Source of the DNA: Hydractinia symbiolongicarpus
Lineage: Eukaryota; Cnidaria; Hydrozoa; Anthoathecata; Hydractiniidae
Assembly (NCBI RefSeq): GCF_029227915.1
Contig: NC_079885.1
Span: 27,035,001-27,099,000, forward strand
Direction: 5' to 3'
Length of the DNA: 64,000 nucleotides
Position 1 is the stretch's first letter, and each line of letters opens with the position of its first letter. Both the position numbers and the translations under genes were made by a program. This document shows positions 46,382 through 56,690 of this stretch, piece after piece. Below the pieces are notes generated by a model. It saw only the letters and a list, made by a program, of their open reading frames with translations, did not search any database and was not told the origin of the DNA.

Positions 46382-46807
46382 ATGATTCTATCTTCAAAAG
46401 TAAAGGGGAAAGTAAAAGCTTATGCTCGCGCTAACGAGGTCTTCTTCAACCCCAAGATCGAGAAAATCGCAATTACTGTAGAGGGCGAGCCTAACAAACT
46501 CTACTCGCATGCTATGCTCCCGAAAAATCATCTCGAGCAAATTGTTGAACTCGTTGGTAGCCACGACTCGGATATGACCATCGGTCAGTTCATGACTGAA
46601 CGTTATGCGCTGTTCATTGATTTCAGAGCGACATCCAATCACAGTCTCCATGGTTCTGGCAGGCCTCTACAGAGGCTTAGTGATGGGATCACCTTACATA
46701 TGAACAAGAAGGCGGATGAAACTGGGGATATCAAGTGTTACGTGTATCTATTGCAGGATGCACAGTTGAACCTTTTGGATGGTCGCTGGCACTCTGTTGA
46801 ATATTAA
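46382..46807 (+). CDS. Polinton capsid-like protein, C-terminal part (candidate)
   Basis: 141 aa open from the junction with the LINE tail to a TAA at 46805-46807. It contains YALFIDFRATSNHSLHGSG (about residues 74-92) and DIKCYVYLLQDAQLNL (about 115-130), a beta-rich pattern I associate with the last jelly-roll domain of the major capsid-type protein of Polinton-like elements. It is the only gene of the cluster on the plus strand. Its last 77 bases overlap the end of the ATPase gene head to head. The 5' part is missing, so ATG 46382 is unlikely to be the true start. The structural role is inferred from context and pattern. Confidence 0.5.
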   Translation: MILSSKVKGKVKAYARANEVFFNPKIEKIAITVEGEPNKLYSHAMLPKNHLEQIVELVGSHDSDMTIGQFMTERYALFIDFRATSNHSLHGSGRPLQRLSDGITLHMNKKADETGDIKCYVYLLQDAQLNLLDGRWHSVEY

Positions 46808-47432
46808 ATAAAATGGCAACAATTGATGTACTCGTAGCAGGTGCAGCGATTAACGCGCTAGCGTTCAGTGGTTCTAATTTCCTCTTCAGTAAACTCTTGG
46901 GCCACGGAGCCTTGATCGACTTCCAATCCGAAATGATGTTGGTTTTCTCATCAACCAGCTTCATATCGCTGCGTTCGTGGGGGTACCATATGAACAGCTG
47001 CTTCTTCTGCCTTCGCAGATTCTTTGGCAAGGCATTGTACGATTGCGTTAACAACCATAAGCTATGCTTACGATGTCTCCCACTGATGGCCAGCTCGAGC
47101 AGAGGTTGACGCTTCTTGTCAAGGCTCTCGTCGGCGATCATATTGTCAACAATGAACAACGTCTCCTCACCCGCTAGGAGCCCCGATAATTTACTTATCC
47201 ACTCGAACAACTGGTCTCGTGGCTCTATCAGCAACACGCATTCATCCTTCGAAAGCGATGCTCTATCGAAATAAGTCTTATTCCAGCGGATCGTTCGACA
47301 GAGTATAACTATATCATGAAAGTGACCCTTATACTCAATCTCCAGAAAGTTCAATACACACTGAGTTTTACCACAGCTTGTAGGTTCGGTAAATATTGCC
47401 GTATGCGGGTCTTTTACGATATAGAGAGCCAT
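46731..47432 (-). CDS. Polinton packaging ATPase (FtsK/HerA, A32-like)
   Basis: 233 aa. The P-loop is EPTSCGKT (residues 15-22); the first residue is Glu where the family has Gly, which may impair ATP binding. Walker B-like ETLFIVDNM (about 89-97) has Asn where a second acid is often found. The sensor-like stretch AISGRHRKHSLWLLTQSY (about 114-131) matches the conserved 'a.sgRH...s.w..tQ' box of this group. The enzyme pumps element DNA into capsids in related viruses. The ATG at 47432 gives MALYIVKDP, a normal family start. The C-terminal 25 residues overlap the capsid-like gene on the other strand. Confidence 0.78.
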   Translation of the reverse strand: MALYIVKDPHTAIFTEPTSCGKTQCVLNFLEIEYKGHFHDIVILCRTIRWNKTYFDRASLSKDECVLLIEPRDQLFEWISKLSGLLAGEETLFIVDNMIADESLDKKRQPLLELAISGRHRKHSLWLLTQSYNALPKNLRRQKKQLFIWYPHERSDMKLVDEKTNIISDWKSIKAPWPKSLLKRKLEPLNASALIAAPATSTSIVAILFNIQQSASDHPKGSTVHPAIDTRNT

Positions 47433-47477
47433 TTATTCATGTATACCTCGAGGTATACATGAAACTTGTAAACTTAC

Positions 47478-47723
47478 TTAGGTTTTTGGAAGAAGACTTG
47501 CCGGCAGCCAACCCTTGGAAACAGCCATTTCCCGCGAGCCTTGACCCGCTGTAAAGTAGACTACCATATTTATAATATCATTCATATCCATCTTGGTGCT
47601 TGGGCTCGGAATACCCAGGAACTTTTTTCCAGCCATTGCATAGGCGAATGTAAAGCCTAGATTCACGACTGTTTCATAGATAATATCGATAATTTCCTTC
47701 TGCTGAGGGGCAACGTTAGACAT
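47478..47723 (-). CDS. Small Polinton membrane-associated protein
   Basis: 81 aa with a hydrophobic middle (GFTFAYAMAGKKFLG) and a C-terminal YFTAGQGSREMAVSKGWLP. Small proteins with a 'KfLGi...yf..G...ay...kkWlP' plan recur beside the packaging ATPase in Polinton-like elements. The function is unknown and a virion or membrane role is inferred. It has an intact frame, 45 bp upstream of the ATPase start on the same strand. Confidence 0.55.
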   Translation of the reverse strand: MSNVAPQQKEIIDIIYETVVNLGFTFAYAMAGKKFLGIPSPSTKMDMNDIINMVVYFTAGQGSREMAVSKGWLPASLLPKT

Positions 47724-47733
47724 TTATCATAGA

Positions 47734-47967
47734 TTATCGCATCTTAAAAATGTCAATATCTGTCTTTGATGGTTGACGCTGCTCTGGTGCACGTGTTTCG
47801 GCAGGCTGTTTATCCGTTGCGGCCTTTTTGCGGAAAATATAATATGCCCCTCCCACACAGGCGAGTATAGCAACGAGACCCCCAGCGCCATAGATATATC
47901 CACTGCCCATGGACTTGGAGGGACCTGCAGCAGGTTTCTGACCCTCTTGCGAAGTACTTTTGTCCAC
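47734..47967 (-). CDS. Small single-pass membrane protein of the Polinton
   Basis: 77 aa: a Ser/Pro-rich N-terminus, one transmembrane segment YIYGAGGLVAILACVGGAYY (about residues 24-43), then FRKK and a basic/polar tail ending DIFKMR. It lies 10 bp from the next small gene. The topology rule (positive residues after the helix) suggests the tail is cytoplasmic. No family name is recognised. Confidence 0.5.
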   Translation of the reverse strand: MDKSTSQEGQKPAAGPSKSMGSGYIYGAGGLVAILACVGGAYYIFRKKAATDKQPAETRAPEQRQPSKTDIDIFKMR

Positions 47968-48140
47968 GTTCTTTTTCAGGTTGGTCTTTTATTGCGGTTC
48001 CATTCGGCAAGTCTTTTGCCAGCAGCAACACGACCCTCGTTTTTCTTGGTAATTACTTGGTTAGACGACTCGGTCATTTCTTATAACTCGTTGGAGTTAC
48101 AAAATCACTTCATTTTTACAGAAAGATGGAAGGCCAGGCC

Positions 48141-48434
48141 CTAATCCTCAAGGATTTCCATGGTCTCTTTTATCCCCGTGAGTATGGCTTCAGGAGTGTT
48201 TAAATCTCTCTCAAAGTATCGCAGGTACTCTCTAAGCGTCATGGGTTCTTTCTTGGGCGGAGCTCTTCCAAGCTTTCTCTCCCTCATCAGTGCCGCTAGT
48301 CTGTGCCCCTGGACAACCCTTCCCGGGTGCTTTTTGTGTACTTCAACGGTCTCGGTTTGTTGTTTTTGTTGGTTGATAATAATACTACACGCGCTGCTCA
48401 TCTTTTTGTTTCCCCTCATCAACCTTCTCTTCAA
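48141..48434 (-). CDS. Basic Polinton virion-type protein
   Basis: 97 aa. The N-terminal half has KHPGRVVQGHRLAALMRERK (about residues 33-52), a basic box of the kind found in short Polinton and adenovirus-like core proteins that bind DNA or capsid. The C-terminal half is acidic-amphipathic (LREYLRYFERDL...KETMEILED). The first ATG (48434) overlaps the upstream gene end by 50 bp, so a later ATG such as that at about 48401 (MSSACS) may be the real start. The function is inferred. Confidence 0.5.
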   Translation of the reverse strand: MKRRLMRGNKKMSSACSIIINQQKQQTETVEVHKKHPGRVVQGHRLAALMRERKLGRAPPKKEPMTLREYLRYFERDLNTPEAILTGIKETMEILED

Positions 48435-48978
48435 CTATCTTGGACGTTGAGAGCTGTGTATGATTAATGGTATGCGCGACAATAAGCAGAGGCGCTAGGA
48501 GCTTACCGAAAGCGGAATATACCAATACACCTAAGTCAGCCATACTATCCCTGATGATGGGGTCCTCCTCGATATCCGCCCTTAGACCTTCGGCATTATC
48601 GATAGATACCATGTTGCTGACAGCTTTGATGTACATGCTTATAGCATCAGTTGACAGTGCTTTGGCAGTCTTTGTGCCCTTTTCCTGGATCTCACGCTGA
48701 ATGTACTCAGAGTACACCTTGTCGATAATCTCATCTGATGCTTTGTCAATAAATGCTTCTGTACACTTCTTTGGTAGAAGGTATACCTTGCCTTTACGTG
48801 CATCTTTCAAAGCCTGACGCTTGTTTTCCCGTTGCTCAAGCGCTTCTGCTGGGGTATCTACAACCTCGAAAATTCCTACAATATCTTGAACCATGTTTAT
48901 TATATATCGATAACAAAAGAAGGAAGATAGGATCAAGACGCATGGGAGTAGTATAGCTATCAGTAGCTGATCTTCCAT
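48385..48978 (-). CDS. Polinton membrane protein, about 197 aa
   Basis: An N-terminal transmembrane segment LLIAILLPCVLILSSFFCY (about residues 5-23) is followed by a long helical, charged region (EALEQRENKRQALKDARKGK) and a second weakly hydrophobic stretch GVLVYSAFGKLLAPLLIVAH (about 149-168). It lies between the polymerase end and the small basic protein on the same strand, with 3 bp to the polymerase stop. I recognise no named family; the position suggests a structural or membrane-remodelling part of the particle. Confidence 0.5.
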   Translation of the reverse strand: MEDQLLIAILLPCVLILSSFFCYRYIINMVQDIVGIFEVVDTPAEALEQRENKRQALKDARKGKVYLLPKKCTEAFIDKASDEIIDKVYSEYIQREIQEKGTKTAKALSTDAISMYIKAVSNMVSIDNAEGLRADIEEDPIIRDSMADLGVLVYSAFGKLLAPLLIVAHTINHTQLSTSKIVEEKVDEGKQKDEQRV

Positions 48979-48981
48979 GAT

Positions 48982-50360
48982 TTATTTTGTCGCTAAACGA
49001 TAGTGACCTCTGGCGAGCGTTATGATCTGGTCCCCTTGTACGATCCGTTTGTCATCTGATCGATTTAATGCTAATTTGTTAACCTCCTGTGTATAGATTG
49101 TATGCCCCATATTGTGGATACAAGCCCATGTTTTATATATGTTAACGCCATCCTCCAGACAGCGGTGGTAGTCGTCGAATGTGATGAATTTCTTCGTGAC
49201 GCACTTCTTCACACCCTTGGCCTTGCGATCACTGCCTCTTTCGTAAGACTCTTGTAGGCATATAGCTTTGCTCTCAATGTTATGAAATCTGTCATAATTT
49301 TGCCGTTTAATTCATCCTTTATCAAGCCCACGACCTTTTTGTTTTTGCCAATGGGGAGAGGTCTTTCATCATCCTAGCTGTATGCACTCGTATCAAACCG
49401 TGTCTCGACATCCTGCGCGATATCGCGGTAAAAATCCTCCGTTTTGATGTGGTACACGAATGAATCGGTGTCCATATAGCAAATCTGTAACTTACTACCG
49501 TATTTTGGCTGCGTATATTCGTATTGAAACTCGTACATGACGGTCTTTGAAAGATCCAAGATAGCTTGACCAATATACACGGGCTTATTTATCTTGATTC
49601 CCGTTCTACCCATTTCCACTCCCATGAGGTTCTTGCTAAAGTAATTCCCACCCCTGAAGTTTGGTTGCATGACAAGTTTGGTATAGGCAGCTTCATTCGT
49701 GACTAGCTAGATGTTCCGATGATTACGTATATTCTCCATGGTTTTGCCAAACACCAAGAGGTTCAGAAGCTTATAGAAATCTTTTTCGAATTCGTTTTTG
49801 GCGGCAGTTCTAAGCCTCGTGTTGTGATCGATATAACCTCGCATCCAAGGCTTCTGGTTGAACTGTATGACTCTATGTACTTTCTTAAGCTCGAGCCCAT
49901 GTTTCAGGGCTTGATGAAGAACCCCGATATGTACCACGTATTCTCGCTTATGTTCGAGATTTGGGATTAGTTTCTCGACCCTGTGAACCACCTTGCGCTC
50001 CGCCAGGAAGGGCAGCTCGTTGTGCTTGTCATGTAGGCTCTTTGGATAATCGATATCAACTTCCAGGATATAACCATGCTTGTTGTCGTCAATCAATTTC
50101 TCGATCCTCTTCTCTGTAAAGGACTCAACGTTCGACAGCCATTTGAATCCGTGCATGGGTAGGTATTGACACATGGCCCAGCCGTACAAATTGTTGGCAT
50201 CCAGATATTGGAGGTAGGATGATTCCCCATTGGGATCATATTGCTCCCCCATGTACCTGTTATTCGCTCTCGCGTAGCGGTGCACTGCTTAAATTATACC
50301 TCCACGGATACCCTTCTCAAACATCAGTAGCATGAATAAATTACAATCGTTAGCATTCTT
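48982..50360 (-). pseudogene. Polinton DNA polymerase B, C-terminal half, broken
   Basis: Motif A region DANNLYGWAM (about 50205-50175), motif B region NLLVFGKTMENIR (about 49755-49718) and motif C YMDTDSF (about 49480-49460) occur in order on the minus strand. The C-terminus IYTQEVNKLAL...DDKR (about 49100-49040) ends at 48982. This is the protein-primed family B polymerase of Polintons, which copies the element DNA. Breaks: TAA at 50289-50291, TAG at 49707-49709, and frame changes near 49370 and 49210. The exonuclease half is missing beyond about 50360. Described as found; it cannot make an active enzyme. Confidence 0.82.
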
Positions 50361-51253
50361 TTTTGTCCCTGCCCACAAAACATAACAAAAGATAGCCTAC
50401 TCAACTAAACTTTATTTGAGGATGTTAAAACAAGTTTTTCTTCTAAGTGCTTACAGATGAATCCGTTTGGATCAGCTCTTGTGCCTTGCAAGTTTATAGT
50501 TGATCAGTCTGGTGTAACATTTACGGGGATCTTTTATGTGCTCTCCACCATCTCCTTGATGGTCTTTATGAAGTATTTAAATTCCAGAACTTCTAATGCT
50601 CCTCGTTGTAAAAAAAGGTGTTGCTTCGCACTACATTCGTTAAATCGTTTTTTATAGGACAGAACTTCATTTCTCGATTATTTGCTTGAGCTAAATTGTG
50701 TGCTTGATCAGACGAGTGAACATTGACGTCTCCAATTATAGATTTTGCATTGTTCGTTGTGTATCATCTTCGTGAGTCAACTCATAACCTTCTGAAGAGA
50801 TACAAAGTTTTGGTCGTTTTCGTATTGTGTTTGTAAATAAATTCGTCTCGGTACGTTCAGACGAATAGGATTGCTGATGACTCAGGATAATGACGTGACC
50901 AACAAAATACTAGCAACAAATCTTGGAAGTTGCAAACACTTCTCTCGAAATCGTGCATGTGTGGTAACATATTGTCGATGTTGCATTCGTTTAACTTGAT
51001 CTACGACAAAAAACTGATGACAACTCCAGTGAACGTCAAGTTATTTCACGCTAATTTTGTTTAAGATGCATCATCTTAAAACGAACTCCACTAGTCCCAA
51101 TGCGCTAGGATAAATTGCTACTATCAGAAAATCTATGCGGATTTCTACGCTCGTCTGAGCCAGAATTTCATCGTTTGACACTGGCATAGTTTGACACTCC
51201 GCATTGTCATTTTTGACGCATTTGACTGTTAGACAAACAGTCTGGATGTCTTA
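50361..51253. other. Gene-free stretch
   Basis: No supported gene. A 66-aa plus frame at 50457-50657 has no domain. On the minus strand the same DNA gives broken pieces that might be an old element gene, not identifiable. Confidence 0.35.
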
Positions 51254-51916
51254 AGGCTGCTTTCCACTTAGTTGGATCGGACCGGATTGGACTGGATCGG
51301 ACCGGATTTTTAGTCCACGCATGCGCAAATTGTGCAGATTTTGGATCCAGAAGATCCAAAATGGATCTGAAAAAAGTTGAAAAACATTTAACTTTTCCTG
51401 GATCGATATTTAAGCAAATGGAGAACGAGTATTTTTCTGGTCATGTGACCTTGAGAATTAATAAGGGCAGCCATTATATCGCTTATTCGAAGAACGTCTA
51501 TATTGAGAGAAGGAAATTTATTTGTTAAGTAATGGATAACCACGAAGAAATTTTGAACAAATATTTAAATGGACGTGACAACAGTTTCATCGAATATTCA
51601 GCTTCCCAATTTGAACGGCCTGTACAAACTGCTATTCAAGAGCGGCAACAACAGGAAGTAGCTTTAAATGATGCAGAAATGAGAGAACAACTTGTTGACA
51701 ATATTCAGGCATATCCAGTCTTAGGGAACACAAGCCTGAGGTGTTTTAAATATCTCAATAAAAAAGAGGCCGCAGGAGTAGCAATACTCATACGTTATAG
51801 CCTCCATATTTGTTTACAAACATTTGCTGCTCAAATCATTTTAGCGCCAGGACCGGATCGGATTTCGGTCCAGGCCGATCTAGTCCGGTCCGATCCAGCT
51901 AAGTGGAAACCCAGCT
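51254..51916 (+). mobile_element. PIF/Harbinger deletion derivative
   Basis: It is flanked by TTA at 51251-51253 and 51917-51919. The ends AGGCTGCTTTCCACTTAG and inverted AGCTGGGTTTCCACTTAG match, followed inside both by TGGATCGGACCGG words. A three-base TWA duplication is typical of PIF/Harbinger. The 663-bp element keeps a start codon and part of a DNA-binding protein but no transposase. Confidence 0.65.
51532..51915 (+). CDS. Truncated MADF/Myb-like protein in the Harbinger derivative
   Basis: The frame starts MDNHEEILNKYLN and has REQLVDNIQAYPVLGNTSLR (about residues 49-68), then KEAAGVAI. This resembles the first helix of the MADF/Myb-like domain ('lve.v...P.LyDt...') that Harbinger elements encode as their second protein for DNA binding and nuclear import of the transposase. 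The domain is cut off and the frame then reads through the inverted end of the element, finally stopping at 52047 outside it. Its product would be incomplete. Confidence 0.45.
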
Positions 51917-51967
51917 TTAGTATCTTCGCCATCGAGCGTTTTAAAATGATTTTGCTTGCACCTATAA

Positions 51968-52019
51968 AGGGGTGCCATATAATTCAGATACGGAGGCCTG
52001 AATTATATGGCATCCCTTT
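51968..52019. repeat. Fold-back repeat, 20-bp arms
   Basis: GGGTGCCATATAATTCAG (about 51970-51987) pairs with CTGAATTATATGGCATCCC (about 51998-52016) across a 10-base loop, with one G-T-type position. Just outside the Harbinger derivative. It could be a hairpin RNA seed or the core of a small fold-back element. Confidence 0.6.
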
Positions 52020-52049
52020 CGGTGTTAAGAGGTTATGTGTCTGTTAGGA

Positions 52050-53058
52050 GGTGTCGGTCAATTCCCTAGATGTAGCCATATAATCGTCTATTCGCATTAT
52101 ATTTGAACATGTAGTAATCTAACTAGTCGTTATCTCGTGAGAAAATCTACCAGAATTTGCCCATCGTTATTTCCCGACCATTTTTTCATGCATCTGTTAT
52201 GAAGCTACTGTGCACAAGTCATGTTCCTTGAAATGATCCACTTTAGGCACTAATATGCACTGCACGCAATCCTTTTTCTAATCAAATTTGACAGAAATTT
52301 ACTCTTAAAATTTGGCAAAAGTTAAGTAATAAATTCGTTTAATCAGAACATTTAGGCTTATATTTGCCCAAAAGTACAGCTAAACCTTTTTCTTATGCAA
52401 TACATATTTACTTGAGAAAAAGGCTCCTCTTGTAAATAGATTTTAAAACAGTTTAAAACATAACACAACAATTTCAGGATCAATGCTACAGCATCAATAG
52501 TTGATCTCAAACACTTCTACCATAAGCTTTTGTTTCTAACACTTTTTGATCAAACCAAGAAAATAGCAAACAAAAGTCAAGTGAAACAATGTTGTTAACA
52601 GAAAGAATATATTTTGAAGTCTGAAAACGTCCAGAAAATACCAGGCACCATTCTCACCTCCTTATGAAACGCTCTTAACGAAAAAAACTCTACGCAGGAG
52701 TGCAGAGGTTTGCTTAAAAAGAACATGTAAGTTTATTGCATCATCAAGAAAAAAGACTTCTTTTGTTATTTTTAGGATGCATATCTAACTGGAATAAGAA
52801 ACTCGATTGTGTTGTGTTGAAATTATGGTGATTTAATAACTATAAATGTAAATATCAAGGTCTCCAAAATTTAATCTTAACACACTCAGGTTACGAATTT
52901 TCTTAAAATTTTGTTAAGATTTAGAGGTTCTTGAGGCTAAGTAGTTTTTTTACATTGCAATAAAAAAAAGTGTCGCTTGTGCAGTATTAATAAACTCACT
53001 TAATATGGCGACATTGAACACCTTGGTCTAAGCATATTTTATAAGAGATTTTTAAGAT
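52050..53058. other. Gene-free stretch
   Basis: One kilobase of AT-rich DNA with no open frame, terminal repeat or RNA gene that I can support. Confidence 0.4.
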
Positions 53059-53059
53059 A

Positions 53060-53180
53060 TTCCCCGCTTCTCGTTTCACAACTTCCGTAGAATCTTTTTT
53101 GGGAAGTTTGTATGGTTCATTGTTGATGTGGTTATTGCACTGATTACTATAATCAGGTGTATTCATTGTTGATGTTGAAA
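53060..53180 (-). pseudogene. Penelope-like RT fragment, second copy
   Basis: About 110 bp matching 6675-6785 at the DNA level (shared GTATTCAT and TGTAGTCAGGTG-like words, here ATAATCAGGTGTATTCAT). It covers only the DYIDK...GPYKLLKK region of the RT. Too short to say more than that the same element family inserted at least twice in this window. Confidence 0.55.
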
Positions 53181-53609
53181 CATGTTAAAAAACCCCAATT
53201 TTTTGCGGGAAACTAGTCAGTTTCTTATAAAAAACACTGTGTGTCACGTTAAAGTCATGTTAAGAATTGTTTCAGACCTAAAATATCGATCTTTGAAGAA
53301 CCACGGAGCTCAAACTGAGAAGTAGCGATATGCACAATGAAAAACGTAGGGCGTTTTATTTACTTATAATTATTTGTTTATTACTCGCTTTTTCTTGATG
53401 CACGCAATTAGAAAAATATGTGTAAAAAACAGTTTTCTAATTCGATAGAGAGCGTCCAATAAAGAATTTACAATACATATTTTCACCTTTTCTAATTCCC
53501 CTTTATTAAACAGGAAGGGTTGTTAGACAAGTTATGGTGTGTCTACAAAGATGTTTCGCAGAAGCCGTGACATTAAAAGAAAAAAAGAGGCAAATATTTA
53601 AAGAACTCA

Positions 53610-54190
53610 CTATAGCTCGATAGGTGGTCATTCGGGTGAAATAAAAATCGTCGACAAAATAAGAGAAAAGTATTACTGGCCTGGGATGTGCGCTGATATG
53701 AAATATTGGGTAAATTTTGTTTTTACAAAGAAGCCAGGGATGTTGTGATCAAAATTATAACATCACCTTTTTTGTAAAAGTGAATTGACCTTGCAAAGGT
53801 TATACTTTCCCTACTTATCAGTACTTTTGACTGAGTAATATATCCTTTTCTTTCGTAGGTTAAACGATGTGCCACTTGCCAACATGGATCATTTCCATCA
53901 TTAAGAATGGAAATGACATGACGCCTGTTAATGTTCGATTTTTTCTTTTAGTCTTTTCTACAAAAAGATGTTGGTGTTTGTCATGCTTTGTGTATTAATG
54001 TTATTATTTAAACGAGCCAGGTATGGAAATTGATGGGTATAGACTTTGTTAGACCATTGCAAGAAACCAAACGGGGAAACGAGTACATACTTACTTGCAC
54101 AGATTTGTTTTCGAAATAGCCTCTTGCATACGCATTGCCAAAAAAGAATGTAGAAACAGTGTCCATTAGCATGCTAAAAGTTTTAGTTTT
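53610..54190 (+). pseudogene. Intron-split DDE integrase remnant (Ginger or Gypsy-type origin)
   Basis: Exon a (about 53612-53709): SSIGGHSGEIKIVDKIREKY then WPGM, the His half of an HHCC zinc finger. A GT donor lies at 53710. Exon b starts after an AG acceptor at 53858: VKRCATCQHGS, the Cys half, joined in phase (Trp-Val-Lys). Exon c after an AG at 54020: WKLMGIDFVRPL, with the first catalytic D, and YILTCTDLFSK, with the second D region, then TAG at 54117-54119 and LAYALPKK. The integrase core would need a later E that is not visible. Introns inside an integrase are unusual for LTR elements and point to a Ginger-type DNA transposon or a domesticated gene. Confidence 0.6.
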
Positions 54191-55880
54191 TCTGAAAATA
54201 TAAAAATGAAGTTAGCGTTGTTTCAAAAATTTGTTCCAGTGTTTCCACGATCCTCATACTTAATTCTTATTTAGTTGAACGACGAAATTTAAATACGAAC
54301 GGGCACTTAAAGGAGGAAAACAGCGGTTTATCATCCACAGTATTGTTGCTATTTTGAGAAATATATAACCTCTACCTATATATACCTTCGGTCTTCGCAC
54401 TTTAAATTAAATTGTGTGTTACTTTCAAATATACTAGAGTATAGTTTTGGCTGGCTTACCTTCTTCTGAATTTACCTGTTGCTAATATCAAGAAAGCTAC
54501 TAAACTTGTAAGAAGAGTAAGTGTATCGTATTTATAGCATGCTAATCATAAAATTCGTTTAGTGTGTACGTTTTTTTACTTTACTTTTGTAGGTATGTTA
54601 ATTTTGTAGGTCATATTAATTTTAACGTTATCATAGTGCTTAAGGGAGATTATAGCATACATTTGTTATTTTGAACGCTAAAAACGTCGAACTTTTGTAA
54701 TTTTCAAAAACTAGGCAGAAACAATAGCAGTTGATCTATGCTGCCTAGTTCGAACCGCGAATAATAATCATTTCGCTAATCGAACGATTTTTTTATCCTC
54801 AAACCCAAATCCGTTTTTTTTACAGATAAGCCCACCTGCATATTAACCCACGCATGTAAAAGCCCATGTGTTTTTTTACAGGGAAAACTATTATGGCCAG
54901 AGAAACACATTTTCAAACGTTTTTGATCCTACAATGTGTGCAGACACACCAGTTTTAAGCCCATTTTTGAGAGTTGCCATGAGATAAGCACACAAATTAT
55001 CTGCCAAAAAAGGTGTGTCCGTTAAATAGAAACGCAACCTTTTTATTATCAAAAACACAATGCGTTAATAAAAAGACCTTTGCAAGGTAGACATTCGAAA
55101 GCTTTCCCCCTCAGCATGGTTTACCCTGTACACTTAACTTAACTGGACTTCTGTTTATTTTATTTGTTTAAATTAGCTAACATCCACTAGTTCATGCAAA
55201 AAGTTCGTTAAATATTTAATATTACTAATTACTCCATATTCAGAACATAGAAGTTGCTCAAGAAAAGCAAAATAAACGCTTATGATAAGCGTATTAGAGC
55301 AACGGCTGTCAAAAGGGAATTTAAAGAAGGTGAAGTGGATTTTTTGGAATATTAACCAAAAAGAAAAGGCCTCAAACCCAGAAAGTCCGTTTATTGTTGC
55401 GTCAGTCACTCTACATGGAAACATCAAACTCAGAAATGACAAACACAGCCATTTCCCGAAGCATTTGAAAAAAGTTGTTGAAGGTAGGCTTGTAATGCAA
55501 CACATATTTTAAATAAAACTACCAGGTAGGAGGAAGAAAGGGACAGGGAAAAGCAGAAAGAGGAAAGGAGGGAGGGAGGGGAAACTTGTGGTTCTCTTTT
55601 GTAAGGTCACTTCACATTACAAATAACACATTTCTTATCAGAACGTGACTCTTACATATAATAACAGTACTCAGTTACTTGGACTGGACTATAAGCAACT
55701 ATAAAATGATAGTAGTCATGTTATCATTGTATTCTTGATGATGAGGTGACAAAACAGTTGGCTGTAATGATAATACTTGTCTAATGACAAAAGGTATGAA
55801 TATGTAGAGACCCAACCCTCTAACTTTTTTGTATCTAAGCAAAATCTGCCTTATTACAAAGATTTTTATTAAATAAACCA
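54191..55880. other. No recognised gene
   Basis: AT-rich. Opposed frames at 55173-55505 (minus) and 55282-55512 (plus) cover the same DNA and neither shows a domain. A G/A-rich patch (AGGAGGAAGAAAGGGACAGG) lies at about 55528-55580. Confidence 0.4.
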
Positions 55881-56690
55881 TTAACCATAGCAGGACAACA
55901 TTAGGAGCACAATACAAACATTTAAAAAAATGATGTCTTTTGCGGGTTCTGAAATAAGTTTTCGATATGCGTGACACTGCCTTGTTTTGGGAACTCTGAC
56001 ACCTTTACGCATACCCAAACCTGCCCTGCGAAACTGGGAAGTGCCCATTGCAGATTTTACATCTACTTCTGCTCCAGCTGATTTTACAACACCCTCTACT
56101 TTCCACAAACCTAATTTTAAGGTCGGAGCACTGTTGGACACTAAAGAATCTTTCGAATCTCTAAGAGTAAATGACCACAGATTTTGAAACGTTTTAACAG
56201 CGATGTTAACCTTTTAATAGGCATTGGACAAGCAGAGCATCAGCTATAAAAAACAAATCCTTGTGGTAAAGGAGTGAAGGGTTAGCCGCCTAATAAAAAC
56301 TGTGTCAAGCTCGTCAATAGATTTCGAATCAGAGATATAACCATAAATAATGCGACCAAGAACCGTACCAGTAATGACTGAATTGAAGGGATATACGAAG
56401 AGAAGTCAGTTGGTGTTGACCGCTCAGACACACAAAATGGTGTGGAATTTAAAGTCCTATCCTTTACAAGTAATACACTCCTTGACTTATGAGGGGAAAA
56501 TGCCATGCCAGCCCATTTCAAAGCGATGGTGCATCTTGAAAGGAGATTCTGTGCACTGGAGACAGAAGATGACATTAGATTGATGTCATCCATAAAAGCT
56601 CTAACCAGTGGCAGCGATGCATTTCTACAAGACACGAAATTGGGGGCTGGTGCAATCTTAGCTCCTGAACCAACCATCATACCCACCGAA
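55881..56690 (-). pseudogene. LINE-type reverse transcriptase, C-terminal half
   Basis: The minus strand at 56686-56282 reads VRAFMDDINLMSSSV (catalytic DD of RT motif C), then TIALKWAGMAFSPHKSRS and IPSIQSL. I know this order from a group of invertebrate non-LTR-like RTs ('AFmDD ... W..M.F.p.KSR.l'). Downstream, after a gap and frame change, 56141-55881 has LGLWKVEGVVKSAGAEVDVK and FRRAGLGM, which fits the far C-terminal 'GRAGLG' region of the same proteins. The intervening roughly 140 bp and the N-terminal RT half are missing. Truncated copy. Confidence 0.55.

Larger units (their letters stand above)
46382..50360. mobile_element. Polinton/Maverick (adintovirus-like) remnant
   Basis: Within 4 kb lie a packaging-type ATPase, a protein-primed-type DNA polymerase B, a candidate capsid-protein end and several small membrane or basic proteins. 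This gene set defines Polintons, the large DNA transposons of viral ancestry. Terminal inverted repeats and the retroviral-type integrase are absent, and both outer genes are cut. Small genes are intact while the polymerase is broken, so decay is uneven. It is a partial, immobile copy: described here, not restored. Confidence 0.82.

Noticed and set aside
46813-47109. 98-aa plus-strand frame
   Set aside because: Exact antisense of the packaging ATPase, which has clear motifs.
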